From: Pseudonocardia petroleophila
Lineage (GTDB): Bacteria; Actinomycetota; Actinomycetes; Mycobacteriales; Pseudonocardiaceae
Assembly (NCBI RefSeq): GCF_014235185.1
Contig: NZ_CP060131.1
Location: 3,355,501-3,419,500, forward strand
Direction of reading: 5' to 3'
DNA: 64,000 bases
Shown: positions 44,385 through 51,457 of the stretch, in pieces
Layout of the letters: every line of letters begins with the position of its first letter
Numbering within the stretch: the first letter of the stretch is position 1
Program-made: the position numbers and the translations under genes
The notes under the pieces: model-generated
What the model was told of the DNA's origin: nothing
What the model saw: only the letters and a program-made list of their open reading frames with translations
Database searches by the model: none

Positions 44385-46310
44385 ATGAGCGAGAACATCG
44401 AGAAGCACGACTACGACGTCATCGTCATCGGGGCCGGTGGCGCCGGGCTGCGCGCGGCCATCGAGGCCCGCGCCCAGGGCAAGCGGACCGCGATCATCTC
44501 GAAGTCGCTGTTCGGCAAGGCCCACACGGTGATGGCCGAGGGCGGCTGCGCGGCCGCCATGGGCAACGTCAACAGCAACGACAACTGGATGGTCCACTAC
44601 CGCGACACCATGCGCGGCGGGAAGTTCCTCAACAACTGGCGGATGGCCGAGCTGCACGCCAAGGAGGCGCCCGACCGCGTCTGGGAGCTGGAGACCTACG
44701 GTGCGCTGTTCGACCGCACCAAGGACGGCAAGATCAGCCAGCGCAACTTCGGCGGGCACACCTACCCGCGGCTCGCGCACGTCGGCGACCGCACCGGCCT
44801 GGAGCTGATCCGCACCCTGCAGCAGAAGATCGTGTCGCTGCAGCAGGAGGACTACAAGGAGACCGGCGACTACGAGTCGAACATCCGCGTCTTCCACGAG
44901 TGCACGATCACGGAGCTGTTCAAGGCCGACGGGAAGATCGCGGGCGCGTTCGCCTACTACCGGTCGACGGGGCAGTTCGTCCGCTTCGACGCCCCGGCCG
45001 TCGTGCTGGCCACGGGCGGCGTCGGCAAGAGCTACCAGGTCACGTCGAACTCCTGGGAGTACACCGGCGACGGGCACGCGCTGGCCCTGCGCGCGGGCGC
45101 CACGCTGATCAACATGGAGTTCCTGCAGTTCCACCCGACGGGCATGGTCTGGCCGCCCTCGGTGAAGGGGATCCTGGTCACGGAGTCGGTGCGCGGCGAC
45201 GGCGGCATCCTCAAGAACTCCGACGGCAAGCGGTTCATGTTCGACTACATCCCGGACGTGTTCAAGGACCAGTACGCGACGACGCCCGAGGAGGGCGACC
45301 GCTGGTACGACGACCCGGACAACAACCGGCGCCCCCCGGAGCTGCTGCCCCGCGACGAGGTCGCGCGCGCGATCAACTCCGAGGTCAAGGCCGGTCGCGG
45401 CACCCCGCACGGCGGCGTGTACCTCGACATCGCCTCGCGGCGGTCGAAGGAGGAGATCCTCAAGCGCCTCCCGTCGATGTACCACCAGTTCAAGGAGCTG
45501 GCCGACGTCGACATCACCGCGGAGCCGATGGAGGTCGGGCCGACCTGCCACTACGTCATGGGCGGTGTCGAGGTCGACCCCGACACCGGCATGTCCGTCG
45601 TGCCCGGCCTGTTCGCCGCGGGGGAGTGCTCCGGCGGCATGCACGGCTCCAACCGGCTCGGCGGCAACTCGCTGTCGGACCTGCTGGTCTTCGGCCGCCG
45701 CGCCGGCGCCGGGGCGAGCGAGTACGTCGACGGGCTGGGCGGGACGCGTCCCGCGGTGCTCACCGACGACGTCGCCGAGGCCGAGCAGCGGGCGCTCCTG
45801 CCGTTCTCCAGCGCCACGGAGGGCGGGGAGAACCCGTTCGTCGTGCACCAGGAGCTGCAGAAGACGATGAACGACCTGGTCGGCATCATCCGCAAGGCCG
45901 ACGAGATGGAGCTGGCGCTCAAGGCGCTGGAGGACATCGCGACGCGCACGCGGACCGTCAGCGTGGAGGGGGCACGGGTGTTCAACCCGGGCTGGCACCT
46001 CGCGCTGGACCTGCGCAACATGCTGCTCGTGTCGCTGTGCGTCGCGAAGGCGGCGCTGGAGCGCCAGGAGAGCCGCGGCGGGCACACCCGCGACGACTAC
46101 CCGGTGATGGACTCCGACTGGCGCCACGTCCTGCTGCAGCTGTCCGCGCTCGGCGAGGACAACGTCGAGCTGGTCCGCAAGGAGCAGGTCCCGATGCGGC
46201 CCGAGCTGTTCGACCTGTTCGAGCTCGACGAGCTGAAGAAGTACTACACCGGCGAGGAGCTGGGCGGCCACCGCGCTGATTCGGCGGCCGACAAGGGGGA
46301 GAAGGCATGA
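44385..46310 (+). CDS. Sdh1-type succinate dehydrogenase flavoprotein subunit
   Basis: 641 residues from ATG 44385, six bases after the anchor gene. HDYDVIVIGAGGAGLRAAIE, SKSLFGKAHTVMAEGGCAAA with the flavin-attaching His, QFHPTGMVWPPSVKGILVTE, CHYVMGGVEVDPDTG, GECSGGMHGSNRLGGNSLSD. This matches the Rv0248c-type flavoprotein rather than the 647-residue b558 type upstream. It oxidises succinate to fumarate. The iron-sulfur gene starts at an ATGA overlap. Confidence 0.95.
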   Translation: MSENIEKHDYDVIVIGAGGAGLRAAIEARAQGKRTAIISKSLFGKAHTVMAEGGCAAAMGNVNSNDNWMVHYRDTMRGGKFLNNWRMAELHAKEAPDRVWELETYGALFDRTKDGKISQRNFGGHTYPRLAHVGDRTGLELIRTLQQKIVSLQQEDYKETGDYESNIRVFHECTITELFKADGKIAGAFAYYRSTGQFVRFDAPAVVLATGGVGKSYQVTSNSWEYTGDGHALALRAGATLINMEFLQFHPTGMVWPPSVKGILVTESVRGDGGILKNSDGKRFMFDYIPDVFKDQYATTPEEGDRWYDDPDNNRRPPELLPRDEVARAINSEVKAGRGTPHGGVYLDIASRRSKEEILKRLPSMYHQFKELADVDITAEPMEVGPTCHYVMGGVEVDPDTGMSVVPGLFAAGECSGGMHGSNRLGGNSLSDLLVFGRRAGAGASEYVDGLGGTRPAVLTDDVAEAEQRALLPFSSATEGGENPFVVHQELQKTMNDLVGIIRKADEMELALKALEDIATRTRTVSVEGARVFNPGWHLALDLRNMLLVSLCVAKAALERQESRGGHTRDDYPVMDSDWRHVLLQLSALGEDNVELVRKEQVPMRPELFDLFELDELKKYYTGEELGGHRADSAADKGEKA

Positions 46311-47062
46311 CCCACGACCAGCACTTCCGCGTCTGGCGCGGCGACGAGGAGAAGGGCGAGCTCGTCGACTACCCGGTGGAGGTGAACGAGGGCGAGGTCG
46401 TCCTCGACATCATCCACCGCCTCCAGGCCACCCAGGCCCAGGACATGGCCGTGCGCTGGAACTGCAAGGCCGGCAAGTGCGGCTCGTGCAGCGTCGAGAT
46501 CAACGGCCGCCCGCGGCTGGCGTGCATGACGCGGATGTCGACCTTCGCCGAGGACGAGGTCATCACCGTCACGCCGCTGCGGACGTTCCCGGTGATCCGC
46601 GACCTCGTCACCGACGTGTCGTTCAACTACACCAAGGCGCGCGAGATCCCGTCCTTCGCGCCGCCCGAAGGTGTCGAGCCCGGTGACTACCGGATGGCGC
46701 AGGTCGACGTCGAGCGGAGCCAGGAGTTCCGCAAGTGCATCGAGTGCTACCTGTGCCAGAACACCTGCCACGTGGTCCGCGACCACGAGGAGAACAAGGA
46801 GAACTTCGCCGGCCCGCGCTACCTCATGCGGATCGCGGAGCTCGACATGCACCCCCTCGACTCCGCCGACCGGCAGAAGGCGGCGCAGGAGGAGCACGGC
46901 CTCGGGTACTGCAACATCACCAAGTGCTGCACCGAGGTCTGCCCCGAGCACATCAAGATCACCGACAACGCGCTGATCCCGCTCAAGGAGCGCGTCGTCG
47001 ACCGCAAGTACGACCCGCTGGTGTGGCTGGGCAGCAAGATCTTCAAGCGGGGCGAGTCGTAG
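46307..47062 (+). CDS. Sdh1-type succinate dehydrogenase iron-sulfur subunit
   Basis: 251 residues from ATG 46307. [2Fe-2S] ligands in RWNCKAGKCGSCSVEINGRP and LACMTRMS; the C-terminal clusters in CIECYLCQNTCHVVRDHEEN and CNITKCCTEVCPEHIKITDN. The ligand sets are complete. It shares its 251-residue length but little sequence with the iron-sulfur subunit at 42651. A very strong terminator follows at 47083. Confidence 0.95.
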   Translation: MTHDQHFRVWRGDEEKGELVDYPVEVNEGEVVLDIIHRLQATQAQDMAVRWNCKAGKCGSCSVEINGRPRLACMTRMSTFAEDEVITVTPLRTFPVIRDLVTDVSFNYTKAREIPSFAPPEGVEPGDYRMAQVDVERSQEFRKCIECYLCQNTCHVVRDHEENKENFAGPRYLMRIAELDMHPLDSADRQKAAQEEHGLGYCNITKCCTEVCPEHIKITDNALIPLKERVVDRKYDPLVWLGSKIFKRGES

Positions 47063-47082
47063 GCCACCCGCCCCCGGGTCGT

Positions 47083-47129
47083 CGCACGGCCACCGTCGCG
47101 CAGTCCGACTGCGGGACGGTGGCCGTGCG
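47083..47129 (+). terminator. Terminator of the second complex II operon
   Basis: A 15-bp perfect stem (CGCACGGCCACCGTC, 47083-47097, with 47115-47129), one G/G mismatch, then an inner CGCAGT-CCG-ACTGCG hairpin. It begins 21 bases past the stop codon. Confidence 0.85.
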
Positions 47130-47150
47130 GCGATCAGGGGAGGGGTGCCG

Positions 47151-48026
47151 GTGCGCGTAGCCGTCGTGGGGGCCGGGGCGGTCGGGTGCACGCTGGCCGT
47201 CGCCCTCGTCGAGGCGGGGCTCGACGTCGTGCTGTGCGCCCGCTCGCCGCTGGACGCCGTCACCCTCACCGACGACGACCGCGGCACCCGCACCCACCGG
47301 GTCCCCGTCGCCGTCGATCCCGCCGCCGCACGACGGGCCGACCACGTCGTGCTGGCCACGAAGATCCACCAGACGGCGTCGGTCGCGCCCTGGCTCGTCG
47401 CGCTGACCGGACCGGACTCGGTCGTCGTCGCCGCGCAGAACGGCGTCGACCACGCCGACCGCGTGCCCGGGGAGCTGCGGGACCGGGTCGCGCCCGCGCT
47501 GGTCTACGTCAACGCCGAGCGCACCGGGCCCGGGCGGGTGCGCGCCCGGCGCACCGAGCGCGAGCTGGTGCTCGCCGACGACCCGTGCGGCCGGCGCGCC
47601 GCGGAGCTGTTCGCGCTGACGTGGCTGCGCGTGGAGACCGAGCCCGACTTCCGCACCGCGGCCTGGCGCAAGCTGCTCACCAACGTGGCGGCCAACCCGA
47701 TCACCGCGCTGACGATGCGCCGCGTCGAGGTGCTGCGCGAGCCCGCCGTCGCGGAGCTGGCGCTGGCCGCGCTGCGCGAGACCGCGGCGGTGGGACGGGC
47801 GGAGGGGGCGGACCTCCCCGACGGCGCGGCCGAGGAGACGCTGCGCTGGCTGCAGGGCCTGCCCGCCGGGTCGACGAGCTCGATGCTGCAGGACCGCGTC
47901 GCCGGACGCCGGCTGGAGGCCGACGGGCTCACCGGCGCGGTGGTCGGGCTGGCCGGGCGACACGGCATCGACGTGCCCGCGAGCCGGGCCCTGCTCGCCC
48001 TCACCGCCGCGGTGGCGACCGGCTAG
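47151..48026 (+). CDS. Ketopantoate reductase (ApbA/PanE) family oxidoreductase
   Basis: 291 residues from GTG 47151, seven bases after AGGGGAGG (47136-47143); GTG 47145 is too close to that site. VRVAVVGAGAVGCTLAVALV is the NADP-binding loop; the middle has VVVAAQNGVDHADRV and KLLTNVAANPITALTMRR, with the family's catalytic Lys and Asn, and the end SSMLQDRVAGRRLEADGLTG. Members reduce ketopantoate or related 2-oxo acids. True PanE cannot be told from paralogues by eye. Its TAG stop shares CTAG with the convergent small gene. Confidence 0.85.
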   Translation: MRVAVVGAGAVGCTLAVALVEAGLDVVLCARSPLDAVTLTDDDRGTRTHRVPVAVDPAAARRADHVVLATKIHQTASVAPWLVALTGPDSVVVAAQNGVDHADRVPGELRDRVAPALVYVNAERTGPGRVRARRTERELVLADDPCGRRAAELFALTWLRVETEPDFRTAAWRKLLTNVAANPITALTMRRVEVLREPAVAELALAALRETAAVGRAEGADLPDGAAEETLRWLQGLPAGSTSSMLQDRVAGRRLEADGLTGAVVGLAGRHGIDVPASRALLALTAAVATG

Positions 48027-48301
48027 CCCATCGAGCGGCGGATCTCGTCGAGCCTCGCCTTCGCCGCCCGCTCACGCTCGGTGAACCGTTCGTCGACGCT
48101 GCGGCCCTCCGGTGTCGCGTCGGCCAGCTCGGTCGCTCCCTGTGACGCCGCGTGCCGACCCTCGATCCGGTCACGGACGTAGTCGAAGCTCGGAACGCCG
48201 TGTTCGTCGTAATCGGGACGCGGGGCCGTGACCGGTGGAATCTCCTCGGCCGGGACGTTCTCGGCGTCGATCGGCTCCGGATGCGGGGTCGGTTCGGTCA
48301 T
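48023..48301 (-). CDS. Small acidic conserved protein, unknown function
   Basis: 92 residues from ATG 48301, AAGG about eight bases upstream. An acidic Pro/Glu-rich first third is followed by YDEHGVPSFDYVRDRIEGRH and a charged helix ending RLDEIRRSMG. It has no membrane segment. I recognise the type as an actinobacterial conserved hypothetical but know no function. Convergent with the ketopantoate-reductase-like gene; the two stop codons overlap in CTAG. Confidence 0.7.
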   Translation of the reverse strand: MTEPTPHPEPIDAENVPAEEIPPVTAPRPDYDEHGVPSFDYVRDRIEGRHAASQGATELADATPEGRSVDERFTERERAAKARLDEIRRSMG

Positions 48302-48466
48302 CTCGGACCTTTCGCGGCGGCGGTGCGGGCCCCGGCCACGCTACCCCGGTGACCACCCGAACGGCGCAGCTCATGAACCCGGGCGGCCGCGTCACGTCGC
48401 CGGTCCCCCCTCGTTGGACGGGGTGGGAGCCACCCGGTTCCCGTGACGCACCTGGAGGACGCGATC

Positions 48467-49210
48467 GTGGCTTCGACCACCCGGGCGGTCTCACTGGTCG
48501 CCCCCTCCGGCGCCCCGGTGGACCTCGAGGTCCCGGACGCGTTCGGCGAGTTCCGGTGGTTCGGCACCACCCGCTTCTCCGGCCCGCACCTGTCCCGGCA
48601 GTTCTTCCTGGCCCCGCTCGGCCAGCACCGCGCGATCCCGACGCACGTGCTGCCCGGGGCGACGGAGCGCGTGCAGCCGATGCGCGGCTACGACGCCGTG
48701 GTCTACGAGGCGCGCGACCGCTCCGAGTCCGCGCTCGTCCTCGCGGGCCCGCACCACGAGGCCACCACCTGGTTCGGCGGCCCGGCCCCGGACCTGATGG
48801 GCGTCAGCACGATGCTCACGTCCTTCCGCTACGAGGACGGCCCGCGCGGCGCGGCGCTGACGGCGGCGTCGCCGCTGCTGGTGTCGCAGCCCGACGTCGC
48901 CCTGATCGGGCACAGCGAGGCGGCGACGCTGATCGTCCGCCGCTCCGTCGACGTGCTGCCGAGCCTGCCGGAGTGGTCGGGCCTCGCGCTGCCGGGCGGC
49001 GAGCTGTGGCGGGCCGGACGGCTGCTGGACGACCGGGCCGCCGCGCTGGCCCCCGACAGCCCGCACCGGTGGCGGTTCATCCTCGCCGGCGACAGCCTCG
49101 CGATGGACCTCGTGCTGCTCGGCCCGGAGTCCGGACGCGCGGCCACCTCGATGAGCGAGGACCAGGTCGTCGACGCGCTGGGCACCCTGACCGGACGGTG
49201 GACGGCCTGA
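48467..49210 (+). CDS. First gene of a thioredoxin-rich operon, unknown beta-rich protein
   Basis: 247 residues. GTG 48467 is chosen because GGAGG (48454-48458) precedes it by eight bases; GTG 48443 is in frame. The product has no signal peptide or membrane helix, no cysteine, and many short beta-prone stretches (FGEFRWFGTTRFSG, DAVVYEARDRSESALVLAGP, LMGVSTMLTSFRYEDGP). No family recognised. The next gene follows after one base, and five genes to 51447 are spaced or overlapped tightly, so it is the first cistron of one operon. The 165 bases before it hold only a small GGGTGG-GAG-CCACCC hairpin (48421-48435). Confidence 0.65.
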   Translation: MASTTRAVSLVAPSGAPVDLEVPDAFGEFRWFGTTRFSGPHLSRQFFLAPLGQHRAIPTHVLPGATERVQPMRGYDAVVYEARDRSESALVLAGPHHEATTWFGGPAPDLMGVSTMLTSFRYEDGPRGAALTAASPLLVSQPDVALIGHSEAATLIVRRSVDVLPSLPEWSGLALPGGELWRAGRLLDDRAAALAPDSPHRWRFILAGDSLAMDLVLLGPESGRAATSMSEDQVVDALGTLTGRWTA

Positions 49211-49211
49211 C

Positions 49212-49706
49212 ATGACCCTGCCCCTCGCCGTCGCGCTGCTGGCCCTGCTCGTCGCGCTGTTCGCCCTGGTCGCGCTCGTCGCCGTCTACGCGCGGGTGCG
49301 CGCACTGGAGTCCGGCCGGGCCGCCGAGCTGTCCGGCTACGCCCCCGTCGTCGGCCGCCCGGCACCCGCGGCGGTCCGGCCCCGGCCGGGGGAGAGCGGA
49401 GCCCTCGTCGCGGTGGTCGACGCCGACTGCTCCCAGTGCCACGAGGTCCACGCCCTGCTCGGGGAGGTCAGCCGGCCGGGCCTGCGGTTCGCCGCGGTGG
49501 CCGACCGGGCCGGGTTCGGGGAGAGCCTCGCCGAGCTCGTCGTCGACCACGACGTCCGCGCCGAGCTGTTCGAGGGCTACTCGCCGACCGTGCTCGCCCT
49601 CGACGCCCGTGGCGTCGTGACCCACCGCCGCTTCGTCTACGCCGACACCGACGTCCGCGGCCTGCTGCTCGACCTGATCGCGGAACACGAGGTGACCCGG
49701 GCATGA
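49212..49706 (+). CDS. Membrane-anchored thioredoxin-like protein (MauD-like)
   Basis: 164 residues from ATG 49212. One N-terminal membrane helix (residues 3-26), a short linker, then a thioredoxin-like domain with CSQC at residues 73-76 (VVDADCSQCHEVHALLGEV) and YSPTVLALDARGVV, whose Ser-Pro before Thr is the cis-proline loop. This architecture is that of MauD/TlpA-like extracytoplasmic thiol oxidoreductases, which handle disulfides in exported proteins. Coupled by ATGA to the next gene, which encodes an exported six-cysteine protein, its probable client. Confidence 0.75.
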   Translation: MTLPLAVALLALLVALFALVALVAVYARVRALESGRAAELSGYAPVVGRPAPAAVRPRPGESGALVAVVDADCSQCHEVHALLGEVSRPGLRFAAVADRAGFGESLAELVVDHDVRAELFEGYSPTVLALDARGVVTHRRFVYADTDVRGLLLDLIAEHEVTRA

Positions 49707-50413
49707 CACGGCTCGACGAGATCCCCACGGCGGCGCAGCCGCCCGCGGGCGCGACGCCCAGCGCGGTCGTCGCCCGGATCCGGGCGGTGCGCCCCGGGCG
49801 CCGCACGGTGCTGCGCGGGCTGATCATCGCCGCGGCCGCCGCCGCGCTGGTGCCGCTGGACTGGTACCTGGTCCGGCGCGAGGCCGCCGCGGCCCAGCCG
49901 AGCACCGAGGGCGACGACAGGTCCGAGCACCTGGGCTGCAAGCCGGAGAGCTACCGCGAGGAGGCCGACAACTGGCCCTCCACCGGCACCGCCCTGTGCT
50001 ACGGCGGCTGGCGCCGCGGCGGGTTCCCCTGCTCCGACGGCTACCACCGCGAGGGCAGCTACAAGGACGGGCCCGACGCCTTCGAGTCGACGCGGGTCAC
50101 CCAGAGCTGCCACGGCCGCAACGCCTGGCGCTGGAACGGCCACCGCTGCTCCGACGCCACCACCTCGGTCGTGTACGCCGACGGCACCGAGTACCGCGGG
50201 ATCACGATCGCCGCCTGCCCCGTGCCGGCCGGGTCGCCCGCGAACACCCCGGAGCCGCAGGCCCCGGAGGAGCCGACGAGCGGCTCCGGCTCCGGGTCCG
50301 GGTCCGGCTCCGACGACGAGGACGGCGGTCGCAGCGAGCCCGGCGGTGGCGACGGCCGCCGCGGGGGCGGCCTGCTGGGCGGTCTCGGCGCGCGCTCGCT
50401 CGCCGGGCGCTGA
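49703..50413 (+). CDS. Exported six-cysteine, Trp-rich protein with acidic Ser-Gly tail
   Basis: 236 residues from ATG 49703 (ATGA overlap). Residues 33-55 form a twin-arginine-like signal or anchor (RRTVLRGLIIAAAAAALVPL). The exported domain (about 75-178) has six cysteines (79, 99, 110, 136, 149, 172) and four tryptophans (91, 103, 142, 144): LCYGGWRRGGFPCSDGYHRE, SCHGRNAWRWNGHRCSDATT. The tail is low-complexity Ser-Gly then Asp-Glu. Position between two thiol-redox proteins recalls the methylamine dehydrogenase light chain with MauD/MauE, but I see no convincing MauA alignment, so function is unknown. Confidence 0.65.
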   Translation: MTRLDEIPTAAQPPAGATPSAVVARIRAVRPGRRTVLRGLIIAAAAAALVPLDWYLVRREAAAAQPSTEGDDRSEHLGCKPESYREEADNWPSTGTALCYGGWRRGGFPCSDGYHREGSYKDGPDAFESTRVTQSCHGRNAWRWNGHRCSDATTSVVYADGTEYRGITIAACPVPAGSPANTPEPQAPEEPTSGSGSGSGSGSDDEDGGRSEPGGGDGRRGGGLLGGLGARSLAGR

Positions 50414-50422
50414 CCCGCGGCG

Positions 50423-51136
50423 ATGCCCGTCCGCGCCGCCCTGCACCCCGCGACGACCGCGGTGCTGCTGCTCGGGCTGGCGCTGCTCGGCGCGTGGCTC
50501 CCCGCGGTGTTCCTGCTGGCCGCGGTGGCCGGCGCCGGGGCCGGCTTCGCCAACTCCGGCAGCACTTGAAGCCACAACTCGGCGTTCCTGCTGAGCGCGT
50601 CGGTCTGGCGCGGTTCCCCGGTCGTGCGGTACTTCGGTGCCGGCCTGCTCCTCGGTGCGGTGCTCGTGGCGTTCGTCGCGGGCGTCGTCGGCGCGATCCC
50701 GCAGGCGCTCGTGCCCGCCCCCGTGCGCTGGGGCCTGCTCGGCGTCGCCGCGCTCGCGGTGCTGCTGCGCGAGTGCGGGCTGCTGTCGTTCCGGGTGCCG
50801 GAGAACGCGCGGCTGGTGCCCGAGGACGTGCAGCACCTGCGCGAGTGGGGGGCGCTGCAGTTCGGGTTCGAGATGGGCACCGGGATGCGGACCTACTCGC
50901 CGTCGGCGCTGCCGCACCTGGTGCTGCTCGCGGTCGTGCTCGTCGTCCCGTTCCCGGCAGCGTTCGCCGTCGCGGGCGGGTTCGCGCTGGGGCGCCTCGC
51001 GATGCCGCTGCTGTCCAACGCCTGGAGCTCCGACGGCGGCTGGACCGAGGTGTGGACGGGTGCGGAGCGCTGGGTGCGCCCGCTGCTGGCCCTGACGGTG
51101 GTGGGCGCGCTGGCGGCGGTCATGCTGGCGGGGTGA
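50423..51136 (+). pseudogene. Polytopic membrane protein gene crossed by one in-frame TGA (nonsense mutation or recoding)
   Basis: From ATG 50423 the frame gives two hydrophobic helices, ending GAGFANSGST, then TGA at 50567-50569, then continues in the same frame as SHNSAFLLSASVWRGSPVVR and four to five more helices to the TGA at 51134 (237 residues in all if read through). There is no frameshift and no decay after the TGA. Another GTG at 50624 could restart translation but would lose the first helices. TGA is one base from TGG (Trp) and from Cys codons. CTCGGC-GTTCCT-GCTGAG (50578-50595), a six-pair stem with a G-first loop, begins eight bases after the TGA. Neighbouring genes are CxxC proteins. 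Confidence 0.7.
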
Positions 51137-51447
51137 GAACGGTCTCGGTCGTCGCCGTCTACGACGTGTCCTGCCCGAGCTGCTCGGAGATCGCCCGCGA
51201 GCTGCCCGAGCTGCTGCGCGTCCCCGTCACGGTGCGCACCTGTCGCGATCCGGACCTTCCCGCGTCGGTCCCGGCCGCGGTGCGCCGCTGCGCCACGCCC
51301 GCGCTGGGGACCGTCCGCCGCGACGGGACCGTGCGCTGGTGGACGGGCCTGACCGGCGCGGTGGGCGTGCTGCCCGTCGTGCGACCGGGGGCGGCGCGGG
51401 AGGCGGTGGCGCTGCTGTGGAGCGCTTTCCGCACGGCGAGACACTAG
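51133..51447 (+). CDS. Small thioredoxin-like protein with CPSC motif
   Basis: 104 residues from GTG 51133 (GTGA overlap with the interrupted membrane gene). It opens VSVVAVYDVSCPSCSEIARE, a glutaredoxin/thioredoxin first strand with CPSC, and has two more cysteines (VRTCRDP, RRCATPALG), the latter followed by the cis-proline loop TPALGTV. No signal peptide, so probably cytoplasmic. It may reduce the membrane protein from inside, a DsbD-like relay; this is inference. Its TAG stop is part of the -10 box of the next gene. Confidence 0.7.
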   Translation: MRTVSVVAVYDVSCPSCSEIARELPELLRVPVTVRTCRDPDLPASVPAAVRRCATPALGTVRRDGTVRWWTGLTGAVGVLPVVRPGAAREAVALLWSAFRTARH

Positions 51448-51450
51448 CGT
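51445..51450 (+). promoter_or_regulatory. -10 box overlapping a stop codon, leaderless peptidase transcript
   Basis: TAGCGT: its first three bases are the stop of the CPSC protein; the GTG start of the peptidase follows seven bases later at 51458. Confidence 0.55.
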
Positions 51451-51457
51451 TGGGGCC

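Noticed and set aside
50624..51136. GTG 50624 as the true start of a separate short membrane protein
   Set aside because: The same frame is open and hydrophobic upstream apart from one TGA, and ATG 50423 sits at normal operon spacing, so one interrupted gene explains it better.
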